Positions 17,543-26,520 of a stretch of DNA of 64,000 nt are shown here, in pieces. The notes below the pieces were generated by a model. The model had not been told where the DNA came from. It saw only the letters and a list, made by a program, of their open reading frames with translations, and ran no database searches. Source of the stretch: Micromonospora andamanensis (GTDB lineage: Bacteria > Actinomycetota > Actinomycetes > Mycobacteriales > Micromonosporaceae); the NCBI RefSeq assembly GCF_016863495.1, contig NZ_BOOZ01000018.1:1-64000 (forward strand). The letters are read 5' to 3'. Position 1 is the first letter of the stretch; each line of letters begins with the position of its first letter. The position numbers and the translations under genes are program-made.

Positions 17543-17806
17543 TCACAGATGTCGGTAGACGTCCTTCAGGTCGAGACCGCTGGCGAGCATCAGCACCTGG
17601 ACCTGGTAGAGCAGCTGGGAGATCTCCTCGGCGGTGCGCTCGGGCCCCTCGTGCTCGGCGGCCATCCACGACTCGGCGGCCTCCTCGACGACCTTCTTGC
17701 CGATGAAGTGCACGCCCTTCTCCAGTGCGGCGACCGTGCCCGAGCCGGGGGTGCCGGCCGCTGCCTTGGCCTGCAACTCCGCGAACAACTCCTCGAACGT
17801 CTTCAC
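17543..17806 (-). CDS. hisE: Phosphoribosyl-ATP diphosphatase HisE
   Basis: HisE removes pyrophosphate from phosphoribosyl-ATP, step two of histidine synthesis. The 87-residue all-helical protein has the MazG-like metal motif [18 protein letters not shown] with EE and a downstream [15 protein letters not shown]. It is separate from HisI, as usual in actinobacteria. It is the first gene of hisE-hisG-transporter-PH protein, divergent from the lipoprotein gene. Confidence 0.97.
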   Translation of the reverse strand: MKTFEELFAELQAKAAAGTPGSGTVAALEKGVHFIGKKVVEEAAESWMAAEHEGPERTAEEISQLLYQVQVLMLASGLDLKDVYRHL

Positions 17807-17931
17807 GGAGACGGATTCTCGCAGTCGCCCTCGGTCGCCACGCGCACCGGGTGGGTGCTGACCGGTGGACGGGACCGGAATTCCCTACCTGGGCGATGGG
17901 ACTACCCTTCGATCCCCGCCTATGTTGGTCG

Positions 17932-17937
17932 TACGCT
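17932..17937 (+). promoter_or_regulatory. Candidate -10 of a leaderless transcript
   Basis: TACGCT followed by exactly 7 nt before the ATG places the transcription start at or next to the start codon. No Shine-Dalgarno sequence is present. The same arrangement occurs before the 2899 gene and, with 6 nt, before rpe. Confidence 0.45.
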
Positions 17938-17944
17938 GTCCGCC

Positions 17945-18808
17945 ATGGTCACCACCCCGCGTACCCTCGCCTTCGCCACCGCAGCGGCCGTTCTGCTCGC
18001 GGCCAGCGCCTGCACGTCGCAGGCCCAGCCCGCACCCATGCCCACCGTGTCGACAGTGGCGTGCACCAAGGACAGCCTGCCCACCGAGACTGCCGGCAAG
18101 CTCACCATCGCCACCGGCGAGCCGGCCGAGCAGCCGTGGTTCGTCGACGACGAACCGGACAACGGTCAGGGCTTCGAGGCCGCCGTGGCCTACACGGTGG
18201 CGGAGCAGCTCGGTTACGCCCGCGACGACGTCACCTGGACACGGGTGGCGTCCGACGCCGCCGTCGCGCCCGGGCCGAAGAACTTCGACTTCGGCATCGA
18301 CAGGTTCTCGATCACGGACGAGCGCAAGCAGGCTGTCGACTTCTCCGCGCCGTACCACCTGGTCCGGCAGGCGGTGATCACGCTGAAGTCCTCCAAGATC
18401 GCCGGACGGACCGCGCTCGCCGAGCTGCGCGACGCCCGGCTCGGTGCCCAGGCCGGCACGACCGGCCACCAGGCCATCACCGACGTGGTGAAGCCGAAGT
18501 CCGAGCCACGGACCTACGACAGCAGTGACGACGCCAAGAAGGCCCTGCGGGACGGGCGGATCGACGGCCTGGTGGTGGACCTGCCCACCGCTTTCGACAT
18601 CACCGGCGCGGAGATCGACGACGCGTTGGTCGTCGGGCAGTTGCCCCAGGTGGGCAGCCCGGAGGCGTTCGGCCTGCTGCTGGGTAAGGACTCCCCGCTC
18701 ACCGGCTGCGTCAGCGCGACGGTCGGGCAGCTCATGGGAAACGGCGTCCTCAAGCAACTCGAAACGCAATGGCTCACCGAGGCCGCAAAAGCCCCCAACC
18801 TCACCTGA
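17945..18808 (+). CDS. Orphan amino-acid-type solute-binding lipoprotein
   Basis: The 287-residue protein has a lipoprotein signal peptide ending AVLLAASAC, then a periplasmic-binding-protein fold of the polar-amino-acid family: GKLTIATGEPAEQPWFVDDE, FDFGIDRFSITDERKQAVDF and DGLVVDLPTAFDIT. It should bind a small polar ligand outside the membrane. There is no permease or ATPase gene beside it, so it either feeds a transporter encoded elsewhere or acts as a sensor. The start ATG lies next to a -10 element without a ribosome binding site. Its 3' end forms one arm of a bidirectional terminator. Confidence 0.85.
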   Translation: MVTTPRTLAFATAAAVLLAASACTSQAQPAPMPTVSTVACTKDSLPTETAGKLTIATGEPAEQPWFVDDEPDNGQGFEAAVAYTVAEQLGYARDDVTWTRVASDAAVAPGPKNFDFGIDRFSITDERKQAVDFSAPYHLVRQAVITLKSSKIAGRTALAELRDARLGAQAGTTGHQAITDVVKPKSEPRTYDSSDDAKKALRDGRIDGLVVDLPTAFDITGAEIDDALVVGQLPQVGSPEAFGLLLGKDSPLTGCVSATVGQLMGNGVLKQLETQWLTEAAKAPNLT

Positions 18809-18861
18809 CCCCCACCCCACCCCACCCACCACCCTGGGGCGGGTGGGGTGGGGGTCAGGTG
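18802..18861. terminator. Bidirectional terminator shared by convergent genes
   Basis: CACCTGACCCCCACCCCACC at the left has its perfect complement at 18841-18861 (21-bp arms, 18-base loop). The left arm contains the stop codon of the lipoprotein gene and the right arm the stop codon of ribH, so both genes end in the same CACCTGA. It should block transcription from both sides. Confidence 0.85.
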
Positions 18862-19355
18862 CCGAAGCCGACGCGCTGGTTGGCGGAGGTGGCGACCTGG
18901 CGGACGGCCAGGGCGGCGTCGAGGGCGGCGACCGTCGACGCCCAGCCCTTGTCCTCGGCGGAGTCGGGCAGGCCGGCCCGGTCGCGGGCCTGTTCGATGG
19001 TGTCGACTGTCAGCACGCCGTGGGCGACCGGCTTGCCCTCGTCGAGGGCGACGCGGGTCAGGCCGTCGGTGACCGAACGGCAGACGTAGTCGAAGTGGGC
19101 GGTGGCACCGCGTACCACCACGCCGAGGGCGACCACCACGTCACAGCGTCGGGCCAGCGCCTGCGCCACCACGGGCAGCTCCACCGAGCCGGCCACCCGG
19201 GCCACCACCGCCCGTGCGCCGCACGCCTGCGCGGCGGCCACCGCCCGGTCGAGCATGTGGTCGGTCAGGTCACCGTGCCAGCGCGCGGCGACCACACCTA
19301 CGGTCAGCCCGGCCGCGTCGACCGGAGCCGAACCCGGCTCCCCGAAACCCGCCAT
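18855..19355 (-). CDS. ribH: 6,7-dimethyl-8-ribityllumazine synthase
   Basis: RibH condenses the ribityl-pyrimidine with dihydroxybutanone phosphate to make lumazine, and forms capsid-like or pentameric assemblies. The 166-residue product shows VGVVAARWHGDLTDHMLDRA, the substrate region VARVAGSVELPVVAQALAR and GVVVRGATAHFDYVCRSVTD, where the catalytic His is expected. It lies 5 nt after ribBA, the last gene of the riboflavin operon. Confidence 0.97.
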   Translation of the reverse strand: MAGFGEPGSAPVDAAGLTVGVVAARWHGDLTDHMLDRAVAAAQACGARAVVARVAGSVELPVVAQALARRCDVVVALGVVVRGATAHFDYVCRSVTDGLTRVALDEGKPVAHGVLTVDTIEQARDRAGLPDSAEDKGWASTVAALDAALAVRQVATSANQRVGFGT

Positions 19356-19360
19356 CTGTC

Positions 19361-20623
19361 CTACGCTCCGATCTCTCTGCCGGGCACCGGACGCCCCATC
19401 GGCGCCTCGGACACCTCGTCAAGCTGGTCGAGCAGGTGCCCCATCCGGTCCCGCTTGGTCCGCAGGTAACGTACGTTCTCCGGGTGCGGGCGCACCGGCA
19501 GCCCCTCCCGGCCGGTGATGGTCAGGCCGTAGCCCTCAAGCCCCGCCCGCTTGGCCGGGTTGTTGGTCAACAGCCGCATCGAGCGGACCCCGAGGTCGTA
19601 GAGGATCTGCGCGCCGGTGCCGTAGTCACGCGCGTCGGCCGGCAGGCCGAGGTCGAGGTTCGCGTCCACCGTGTCGCGGCCCTGGTCCTGCAACTGGTAC
19701 GCCTGGAGCTTGTGCAGCAGCCCGATGCCACGCCCCTCGTGACCGCGCACGTAGAGGACCACGCCCCGCCCCTCGCGGGCCACCCGGTCCAGGGCGGCGT
19801 TGAGCTGCGGCCCGCAGTCACAGCGCACCGACGAGAAGACGTCACCGGTCAGGCACTCCGAGTGCACCCGCACCAGCACGTCCCGGCCGTCACCGATCTC
19901 GCCCATCACCAACGCCACGTGCTCGGCCGAGTCGTACTCGCTGCGGTAGCCCAGGGCCCGGAACACCCCGTGCTCGGTGGGCATCCGGGCGTCGGCGACC
20001 TGCTCGACCTGCTTCTCGTTACGCCGCCGGTACGCGATCAGGTCCGCGATGGTGATCAGGGCCAGCGAGTGCTCGGCGCAGAACTTCTCCAGGTCCGGCA
20101 GCCGCATCATGGTGCCGTCGTCGTTCACCAGCTCGCAGAGCACGCCGGCCGGGCGCAGACCGGCCAGCCGGGTCAGGTCCACGGCCGCCTCGGTGTGCCC
20201 GGGACGGCGCAGCACCCCGCCCTGACGAGCCCGCAGCGGCACCACGTGCCCCGGCCGAGCCAGGTCAGTCGGGCCGGTGGCCGGGTCGGCGAGCAGCCGG
20301 ATGGTGTGCGCCCGATCGGCCGCCGAGATGCCTGTGGTCACCCCTTCCCGGGCGTCGACGGTCACCGTGTAGGCGGTCTGCCGCCGGTCCTGGTTGGTGT
20401 GGTGCATGGGCGGCAGGTCGAGCCTGTCGCACTCACTCTCGACAAGCGGTACGCAGATGAAGCCCGAGGTGTGCCGCACCATGAAGGCCAGCAGCTCCGG
20501 GGTGGCCAGCTCGGCAGCGAAGATCAGGTCACCCTCGTTCTCCCGGTCGGCGTCGTCCACCACCACGACCGGCCGGCCGGCGGCGATCTCCGCCACGGCC
20601 TGCTCGATGTCGGCGAAGGTCAT
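19361..20623 (-). CDS. ribBA: Bifunctional DHBP synthase / GTP cyclohydrolase II
   Basis: The N-terminal half (about residues 1-200) makes dihydroxybutanone phosphate from ribulose 5-phosphate; it has the acidic motif [16 protein letters not shown] and [20 protein letters not shown]. The C-terminal half opens GTP; it has the zinc cysteines in [20 protein letters not shown] and the motif [20 protein letters not shown]. Both active sites look complete, so the two committed riboflavin steps are on one 420-residue chain. Its ATG overlaps the ribE stop as ATGA. Confidence 0.98.
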   Translation of the reverse strand: MTFADIEQAVAEIAAGRPVVVVDDADRENEGDLIFAAELATPELLAFMVRHTSGFICVPLVESECDRLDLPPMHHTNQDRRQTAYTVTVDAREGVTTGISAADRAHTIRLLADPATGPTDLARPGHVVPLRARQGGVLRRPGHTEAAVDLTRLAGLRPAGVLCELVNDDGTMMRLPDLEKFCAEHSLALITIADLIAYRRRNEKQVEQVADARMPTEHGVFRALGYRSEYDSAEHVALVMGEIGDGRDVLVRVHSECLTGDVFSSVRCDCGPQLNAALDRVAREGRGVVLYVRGHEGRGIGLLHKLQAYQLQDQGRDTVDANLDLGLPADARDYGTGAQILYDLGVRSMRLLTNNPAKRAGLEGYGLTITGREGLPVRPHPENVRYLRTKRDRMGHLLDQLDEVSEAPMGRPVPGREIGA

Positions 20624-21240
20624 GCCGACACCTCCGCCCCGTCGACGGTGCGACCGGCCAGCAGCCGTTCGACGTACTTGGCCAGCACGTCCATTTCCAG
20701 GTTGACCGGGTCACCCACGGACCGGGTGCCGAGCGTGGTCGCCGACAGGGTGGTGGGGATCAGGCCGACGGCGAACCAGTCGTCGCCCACCTCGGCCACG
20801 GTCAGCGAGACCCCGTCGACGGTGATCGAGCCCTTCTCCACCACGTACCGGGACAGCGCGGCGGGCAACCGGAACCGGACCGTCTCCCACCTCGGTGCCG
20901 GTTCCCGGGAGAGCACCTCGCCCACGCCGTCGACGTGCCCCTGCACCAGGTGACCGCCGAGGCGGCTGCCCAGCGCGGCGGCGCGTTCCAGGTTCACCCG
21001 GTCGCCGGTCCGCAGTGCGCCCAGCGCCGAACGGCGCAGCGTCTCGCCCATCACGTCGGCGGTGAACACCCCGCCGTCGACGTCGACGACCGTCAGGCAG
21101 ACCCCGTTGACCGCTATCGAGTCGCCATGTCGTGCGTCGGAGGTGACACGTGGGCCACGGACCGATACCACTGTCGAGTCCTCCGCCGTCGGGGTGACCC
21201 CGACGACCTCGCCCAGTTCCTCGACGATGCCGGTGAACAT
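20620..21240 (-). CDS. ribE: Riboflavin synthase alpha chain
   Basis: This enzyme dismutates two lumazines into riboflavin. The 206-residue product has two repeated beta-barrel halves starting [13 protein letters not shown] and [14 protein letters not shown], with conserved [20 protein letters not shown] and [20 protein letters not shown]. It lies 2 nt after ribD and overlaps ribBA by 4 nt, so the rib operon is tightly coupled. Confidence 0.98.
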   Translation of the reverse strand: MFTGIVEELGEVVGVTPTAEDSTVVSVRGPRVTSDARHGDSIAVNGVCLTVVDVDGGVFTADVMGETLRRSALGALRTGDRVNLERAAALGSRLGGHLVQGHVDGVGEVLSREPAPRWETVRFRLPAALSRYVVEKGSITVDGVSLTVAEVGDDWFAVGLIPTTLSATTLGTRSVGDPVNLEMDVLAKYVERLLAGRTVDGAEVSA

Positions 21241-21242
21241 GC

Positions 21243-22304
21243 CTAGCCCTCCCTCTTCCGGGGCAGCGCGGTGATCCGCAGGTCGGGACCGACCTGCGTA
21301 ACGTCTGTCAGTTCCAGGTCGATTGCCTCGGCGATGGTGGTCACACCCGCGTCGACGAGCGCGGCGGGCCCGGCGCCGAGCAGCCTGGGCGCGAGGTAGC
21401 CGACCACCCGGTCGACCAGGCCGGCCGCGAGGAACGCCCCGGCGAGCCGGGGGCCACCCTCCAGCAGCACGGCCCGGACCCCTCGGGCGTGCAGGGCGGC
21501 GAGCAGCGCCGGCAGGTCGACGCCGCCGTCCGGGCCGGTGCCCACCTCGGCGGCGGTGGCCACCCAGGTGCCGGCGGCGCCGTCGCGGACCCGGGCGTCA
21601 GCCGGGGTACGCCCCGCCGAGTCGACCACCACCCGCAGCGGCTGCCGGATGGCGAGGCTGCCGTCGCGCAGGTTGCGCACGGTGAGCCGGGGATCGTCGG
21701 CGAGCACCGTGCCCACGCCGACGACCACCGCGTCGACAGTGGCGCGCAGCGCGTGCACGTCCATCCGGGCCGCCTCGGACGTGATCCACATGCTGGTGCC
21801 GTCGGCCGCCGCGGAACGCCCGTCCAGGGTCGCCGCGTACTTCCAGATCACGTACGGCCAGCCCCGGCGCATGGCGGTCAGCCAGGCCACGTTGCCGCTC
21901 TCCGCCTCGGCGCCGCGTACCCCCAGGTCGACGCGGACGCCGGCGGCCCGCAACGTGGCGGCGCCACCGGTGGCGACCGGGTTCGGGTCCGGTACCGCGA
22001 TGACGACCCGGGCCACCCCCGCCTGGACCAGCGCCGTGCTACAGGGGCTGGTGCGGCCGATGTGGTCACAGGGTTCCAGGGTGACCACCGCCGTGCCGCC
22101 CTTGGCCCGCTGGCCGGCCTGGGCCAGCGCCACGATCTCGGCGTGCGGTCCCCCCGCGTACGCGTGGAAACCCTCGCCGACCACCTCGCCGTCGACGTCG
22201 AGCAGCACGCAGCCGACGACGGGATTGGGACTTGTGGTGCCGAGCCCGCGCGCCGCGAGTTCGATCGCACGACGCATCGCCTCGTCCACGGACACGCTCG
22301 CCAT
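21243..22304 (-). CDS. ribD: Bifunctional riboflavin deaminase/reductase RibD
   Basis: RibD deaminates the pyrimidine intermediate and then reduces its ribose. The N-terminal deaminase (about residues 1-145) has the zinc motifs HAEIVALAQAG and PCDHIGRTSPC; the C-terminal reductase (about 150-350) has VIWKYAATLDGRSAA and VLLEGGPRLAGAFL. The 353-residue length fits the fusion. The ATG at MASVSVDEAMRRAI begins the deaminase helix; further upstream the DNA belongs to the FMN riboswitch leader. It is the first rib gene. Confidence 0.96.
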   Translation of the reverse strand: MASVSVDEAMRRAIELAARGLGTTSPNPVVGCVLLDVDGEVVGEGFHAYAGGPHAEIVALAQAGQRAKGGTAVVTLEPCDHIGRTSPCSTALVQAGVARVVIAVPDPNPVATGGAATLRAAGVRVDLGVRGAEAESGNVAWLTAMRRGWPYVIWKYAATLDGRSAAADGTSMWITSEAARMDVHALRATVDAVVVGVGTVLADDPRLTVRNLRDGSLAIRQPLRVVVDSAGRTPADARVRDGAAGTWVATAAEVGTGPDGGVDLPALLAALHARGVRAVLLEGGPRLAGAFLAAGLVDRVVGYLAPRLLGAGPAALVDAGVTTIAEAIDLELTDVTQVGPDLRITALPRKREG

Positions 22305-22456
22305 CGCCTGCCGTCGCCCTCTCGCTCGTACGCGCGGGCAGGGAGCTGGGCCGGGTGGCCACGGGCAGGCAGCGGAATCCGGGTACGGCACAGCCGCCCC
22401 GGCCGGGACGCGCGCACGCCGGAGCCCGGCGAGGCACACGGCCCCTTTCCGTCCCG

Positions 22457-22627
22457 CGCGCTGTCTCCCATCCGGACTGTCTGGGCGCGGACGAGCCGCC
22501 CCCAACCGTCGGCCCCGGATTCTCACCAGGTCCACCGGGCGGACGAACCGCTCCCGGGTCGCGGGCTTACCACGGTCGGGCCGTGGATCACCGCCGGTTC
22601 GGAATTACACCGAGTCCCGCCAGCGCG
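22457..22627 (-). ncRNA. FMN riboswitch (RFN element)
   Basis: On the minus strand the leader shows the RFN hallmarks in order: CTCGGTGTAATTCCGAACC, GGCGGTGATCCACG, CCTGGTGAGAATCCGG, GCCGACGGTT and AGTCCGGATGGGAGACAGC. The P1 helix is CGCGCTG at 22621-22627 with CAGCGCG at 22457-22463. It lies about 150 nt before the ribD start, leaving room for an expression platform. FMN binding should lower expression of ribD-ribE-ribBA-ribH. Confidence 0.96.
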
Positions 22628-22685
22628 TGGTGGGTACTGAGCAAAGTCTTACACGTCCGGCGGGGCGCCGGGCCACCCGGGCGAG

Positions 22686-23666
22686 CTACTTCACATGACG
22701 GTGACCGGGGTCGGCGACGCCACGCCGGCGATCTACAGCCACGTACGAGCCGGGTTGGCTCTTCGCCACGGTCTTCATCTCGGAGGCGACGGTCATCGCC
22801 TCCAGCGGGTCCGTGATCCGCTTGTCGGCGTCGGAGATCGCGACGCCGATGGAGAGGGTGACGAGCGCGGCCCGGCGGATGTTGCCTCGCCGGTCCTTCA
22901 ACTCCACGTAGCCGCGTTCCCGGTCGGTGGGATCGTAGAGGGCGTCCGCGGCCTTCTCGAAGTCCGACGACACCCGCAGGGTGAGCGGTCGTACCTGATC
23001 GGGCGTGCACACGAAGACGAAGTCGTCACCGCCGACATGGCCGAGGAAGGCCGGGGGCAGCGCCACCGCGACCACCGCCCGGTGCAGGCTGCGGGCCAGC
23101 GCGGTGATGAAGCCGTCACCCCGGACGAACCCGTACCTGTCGTTGACGCTCTTGAACCGGTCGATGTCGATGTAGCCGACGGCGTAGTCCGCGCCGCCCC
23201 GCACCCGGTCGGCGATCTCCCGGCGGATCCGGCTGTTGCCCGGCAGGCCGGTCAGCGGGGAGACCTCCCGGAACTCCTTGTTGCGCCGCAGCGTGGAGCT
23301 GACCCGGGCGACCAGCTCGGCGTTGTCGAAGGGTTTGACCAGGTAGTCGTCGGCACCGGCGTTGAGCCCGTTGACCTTGTCCTGGGTCATCCCCTTCGCG
23401 GTCAGCATGATCACCGGCAGGGCCGCAGTCATCGGGTCGGCGCGCAGCCGCCGGGTCAGTTCCAGCCCGTCCACCCGCGGCATCATCAGGTCGACAACGG
23501 CCAGGTCGGGCCGCTCCCGCTCGATCAGCTCCAGCGCCTCCTGGCCGTCCGCGGCGAGGATCACCTCGAAGCCCTGCAACCGCAGGTTGAACTCGACGAA
23601 GCGGGCGATGTCCTCGTCGTCGTCGACAACGAGGATCACGTCCTTGCGATCGTCGGAGGTCTCCAC
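22686..23666 (-). CDS. Response regulator with GGDEF-family output domain
   Basis: The 326-residue protein has a receiver domain at residues about 8-125 (VILVVDDDEDIARFVEFNLR; phosphoacceptor Asp59 in LAVVDLMMPRVDG; Lys111 in YLVKPFD) joined to a diguanylate-cyclase-like domain (SPLTGLPGNSRI, YIDIDRFKSVNDRYGFVRGD). The signature reads GGDDF at 212-216 rather than GGDEF or GGEEF, and no RxxD inhibitory site precedes it, so catalysis is uncertain. It begins with GTG one base after the rpe stop. No histidine kinase is adjacent. It may make, bind or merely resemble c-di-GMP enzymes; BldD in this window has the c-di-GMP-binding motif. Confidence 0.9.
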   Translation of the reverse strand: METSDDRKDVILVVDDDEDIARFVEFNLRLQGFEVILAADGQEALELIERERPDLAVVDLMMPRVDGLELTRRLRADPMTAALPVIMLTAKGMTQDKVNGLNAGADDYLVKPFDNAELVARVSSTLRRNKEFREVSPLTGLPGNSRIRREIADRVRGGADYAVGYIDIDRFKSVNDRYGFVRGDGFITALARSLHRAVVAVALPPAFLGHVGGDDFVFVCTPDQVRPLTLRVSSDFEKAADALYDPTDRERGYVELKDRRGNIRRAALVTLSIGVAISDADKRITDPLEAMTVASEMKTVAKSQPGSYVAVDRRRGVADPGHRHVK

Positions 23667-23667
23667 G

Positions 23668-24348
23668 TCAGGCCCGGGCCGCCGCGCGCTCGGCCAGGCC
23701 GCGCAGCCGGTGAATCGCCTCGGCCGGGTCGTCGGCGCCGTAGACGGCGGTGCCGGCCACGAAGGCGTCGGCGCCCGCCGCAGCCGCCTGCTCGATGGTG
23801 TCGGCCGCGATCCCGCCGTCGACCTCGATGCGCAGCTCAAGGTGGCCGGCGTTGACGTGGCGACGCGCGGTGCGGACCTTGTCCAGCAGCTGCGGCAGGA
23901 AGCGCTGCCCGCCGAACCCGGCCTTGATGGTCATCACCAGCAGCGTGTCGAAGCTGGGCAGCAGGTCGAGGTACGGCTCGATCGGGGTGTCCCGGTCGAT
24001 CGCCAGCCCCGCCTTCGCGCCGGCCGCCCGCAGGTCCCTGGCCAGGGCCACCGGATCGTCGCAGGCCTCGGCGTGGAAGGTGACGTTGTACGCTCCCGCG
24101 TCGGCGTAGCCGGGCGCCCAACGGTGCGGATCGGTGATCATCAGGTGGACGTCGAAGGGCAGCTTCGTGGCGGCCCGCAGGCTCTGCACCACGGGCAGTC
24201 CGATGGTCAGGTTCGGCACGAAGTGGTTGTCCATCACGTCGACGTGCAGCCAGTCCGCGGCGTCCTCGACGGCACGGACCTCCTCGGCGAGACGGGAGAA
24301 ATCGGCGGCGAGGATGCTGGGCGCGACGATCGGCGGCGGTACGGTCAC
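23668..24348 (-). CDS. rpe: Ribulose-phosphate 3-epimerase
   Basis: Rpe interconverts ribulose 5-phosphate and xylulose 5-phosphate; ribulose 5-phosphate also feeds RibBA next door. The 226-residue TIM barrel has [64 protein letters not shown] and [10 protein letters not shown]. The GTG start was chosen because it precedes the first strand; TACACT followed by 6 nt suggests a leaderless message. The response regulator gene follows after one base. Confidence 0.96.
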   Translation of the reverse strand: MTVPPPIVAPSILAADFSRLAEEVRAVEDAADWLHVDVMDNHFVPNLTIGLPVVQSLRAATKLPFDVHLMITDPHRWAPGYADAGAYNVTFHAEACDDPVALARDLRAAGAKAGLAIDRDTPIEPYLDLLPSFDTLLVMTIKAGFGGQRFLPQLLDKVRTARRHVNAGHLELRIEVDGGIAADTIEQAAAAGADAFVAGTAVYGADDPAEAIHRLRGLAERAAARA

Positions 24349-24594
24349 AGGGCCAGTGTACGAACGCGGCCAGCAGCCACGACATCGTGCCAGCAACCGG
24401 GACACCCCGTGACCCGGAGGTGACCAATGGTGCAGAATGACCCCCTTCGGACCGGTGAAACGGAATGAAGCTCAGCTTCCACTGGCCAGACGACCGATTC
24501 GCGGCAACACTCCATCGGGGACGGTGACGGTATCGTGCAGGCCGGTGGGCGCGGGAGCCGGCAACCGGGCGGCAGCTCCCGGAAAGGGCGGACG
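24349..24594. other. Divergent promoter region between rpe and lipoprotein genes
   Basis: This 246-bp region separates rpe (minus) and the first lipoprotein gene (plus). It contains the rpe -10 (TACACT on the minus strand at 24355-24360) and presumably the plus-strand promoter. I see no gene that I would support and no strong hairpin. Confidence 0.4.
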
Positions 24595-25482
24595 ATGCGA
24601 CGGTGGCTCGCGGCACTGGCGCTGGCCAGTGTGGCTGCGATGGTGCTCAGCGGCTGCGTGCAGCCGGGCGGAACCGACGGCGATCTCACCGACGACTGGC
24701 AGACACTGCGGGCACCGACCATGTTCGTGCCGGCCACCGACGCCTGCCTGCCCCGGATCACCGCCGTCGTCCAGGCGAGCACCTACGAGACCGTGGACTG
24801 CGCCCGTAACCACCTCGCCGAGACAGTCCACGTCGGCACGTTCACCGACGCCGACGCGGAGGGCAGACGCCCGGAGCCGGGTTCGGCGGCGCTGCGTACC
24901 GCCCGGGCGGAGTGCGACCAGCGGGCCCGGTTGGTGCTCGGCGGTGACTGGCACACGGCTCGGCTGACCCTGAACATCTCGCTGCCGTCGGCGCCGGCGT
25001 GGGACGGCGGCGCCCGCTGGTTCCGCTGCGACCTGAGCGAGACCGACAGCATCGACAACACCCGGCCGGTCAACCGGACCGGGAGCCTGCGCGGGGCCCT
25101 CATCGGCGACTCACCGCTCGTGCACCGCTGCTTCGACCCGAAGCTGATCGGCGACAGCCTGAACTACATGGCCCCGGTGCTCTGCACCGAGCCGCACGGC
25201 GCCGAGTTCGTAGGCGTCTACGTCGAGCGGGACATGAGCTGGGAGCAGTTCGTCGGTTCGGCCGGTCAGGCCCACAAGCGGTGCATGGAGCTGATCGCCG
25301 CCTTCGCGGACGTACCCAACAACGCCGACCTGCCCTACCGCGCCGGTTCGATCTTCTACCCGCCGTCGCAGCGGGAGTGGGAGGAGGGCGACCGGGGGGT
25401 GCGGTGCATCCTGTGGAGCGACGACCGCAAGCTGACCGGCTCGATGCGCGGCGTAGGCCCGCAGGGACTGCCCGTCACCTGA
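24595..25482 (+). CDS. Septum-formation-family lipoprotein, copy 1
   Basis: The 295-residue protein begins MRRWLAALALASVAAMVLSG with the lipobox LSGC, so it should be an exported lipoprotein. The body has paired cysteines in repeated contexts (ETVDCARNHLAETVHVG, CTEPHGAEFVGVYV), a pattern I associate with the actinobacterial septum-formation-related family (Septum_form). The biochemical role is unknown. GGAAAGGG lies upstream of the ATG. It is followed 86 nt later by a clear paralogue. The family name is from memory of the Cys/His pattern, not a search. Confidence 0.75.
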   Translation: MRRWLAALALASVAAMVLSGCVQPGGTDGDLTDDWQTLRAPTMFVPATDACLPRITAVVQASTYETVDCARNHLAETVHVGTFTDADAEGRRPEPGSAALRTARAECDQRARLVLGGDWHTARLTLNISLPSAPAWDGGARWFRCDLSETDSIDNTRPVNRTGSLRGALIGDSPLVHRCFDPKLIGDSLNYMAPVLCTEPHGAEFVGVYVERDMSWEQFVGSAGQAHKRCMELIAAFADVPNNADLPYRAGSIFYPPSQREWEEGDRGVRCILWSDDRKLTGSMRGVGPQGLPVT

Positions 25483-25568
25483 GCACGGTGCGCAAACGGC
25501 CCGGACGGTCGCTGAGCCCGGTGCCGTATGCTGCCGCTTCGACAGCGGGGAGCGGGAGGTCGACGGGG

Positions 25569-26453
25569 ATGCGACGATGGCTGACCGGAGTCGTCCTGGT
25601 GACCGTGGTGGCACTGGCGGCGACCGGCTGCACCAGACCGGCCGGCACCGACGGTGACCTGGTCGACGACTGGGCGTCCATCGGTGCTCCGGCGGTGTTC
25701 ACACCCGACTCCGGTAACTGCCACGGGCAGCCGCAGGAGGTCGGCTACCTCAGCGCGTACGCACCTGTGGACTGTGCGCAGCCGCACCGGGCCGAGACCC
25801 TGCACGTCGGGGCCCTCACCGGCGCGACCGAATCGAGCCCGCCCGCCGTCGGCAGCAAGGGGATGCGCGCCGCGTTCGGCGAGTGCGACCGCGAGGTCCG
25901 CCGGACGTTGGGCGGCGACTGGCGCGGTGCCCGGATCGGGCTCACCGTCGTCCTGCCCTCGCCGCAGGCGTGGACCGGCGGTGCCCGGTGGTTCCGCTGC
26001 GACGTCCACGAGCTGCGCGGCCTCGACACCCCGGTGCCGGTACGGCGCACCGCCAGCCTGGCCGGCGCGCTGGACGGGTCGTCCCCGCTGCGGCACGGTT
26101 GCTTCAACGCCCGGATCGATGGCGACGAGGTGACCGAGATGGTCGCCGTCGCGTGCACCGCGCGGCACCGGGCCGAGTTCGTGGGCCTCTGGCGAGCGCC
26201 GGACAGCAGTTTCTCGGCGTTCGTGGCCAAGCCCGAGCGGATCCACACTGGTTGCCGCAGCGCCGTCGCCCGCTTCGCCAAGGTGCCGGACGACGGCAAC
26301 CTCCAGTTCCGGGTCGGGACCATCTTCTACCACCCCTCGGAAAGCGAGTGGCGCAGCGGCAACCGGTCGGTCCAGTGCTTCCTCTGGATCAGCGACCGCA
26401 CCCTCACCCGCTCGGTGAAGGGCGCCGGCACCCGGGCCCTTCCGATCACCTGA
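25569..26453 (+). CDS. Septum-formation-family lipoprotein, copy 2
   Basis: The 294-residue protein starts MRRWLTGVVLVTVVALAATG with lipobox ATGC. It aligns with the preceding gene product throughout: GTDGDLxDDW, PVDCAQPHRAETLHVGALTG, GGARWFRCDVHELR and RVGTIFYHPSESEW match the same positions. The pair is therefore a tandem duplication, and the divergence between copies suggests it is old. GGGAGG lies 9 nt before the ATG. Role at the cell surface is inferred from the signal peptide only. Confidence 0.75.
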   Translation: MRRWLTGVVLVTVVALAATGCTRPAGTDGDLVDDWASIGAPAVFTPDSGNCHGQPQEVGYLSAYAPVDCAQPHRAETLHVGALTGATESSPPAVGSKGMRAAFGECDREVRRTLGGDWRGARIGLTVVLPSPQAWTGGARWFRCDVHELRGLDTPVPVRRTASLAGALDGSSPLRHGCFNARIDGDEVTEMVAVACTARHRAEFVGLWRAPDSSFSAFVAKPERIHTGCRSAVARFAKVPDDGNLQFRVGTIFYHPSESEWRSGNRSVQCFLWISDRTLTRSVKGAGTRALPIT

Positions 26454-26475
26454 CCTGCCCGCGCCGCCTACGACG

Positions 26476-26506
26476 AAGCGCCCGCCCCGCTCGGGGACGG
26501 GCGCTT
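26476..26506. terminator. Terminator between the lipoproteins and the DUF397 gene
   Basis: AAGCGCCCG pairs with CGGGCGCTT; inside, CCCCG pairs with CGGGG after a one-base bulge, leaving a 2-base loop. It sits between convergent genes and probably works in both directions. Confidence 0.75.
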
Positions 26507-26520
26507 GCGCGCGGCTCGGA

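Noticed and set aside
24427-24468. A 13-codon frame [13 protein letters not shown] with GGAGG upstream
   Set aside because: The ribosome binding site is good but there is no coupling to a following gene and no sign of conservation that can be judged here; it is too short to support alone.
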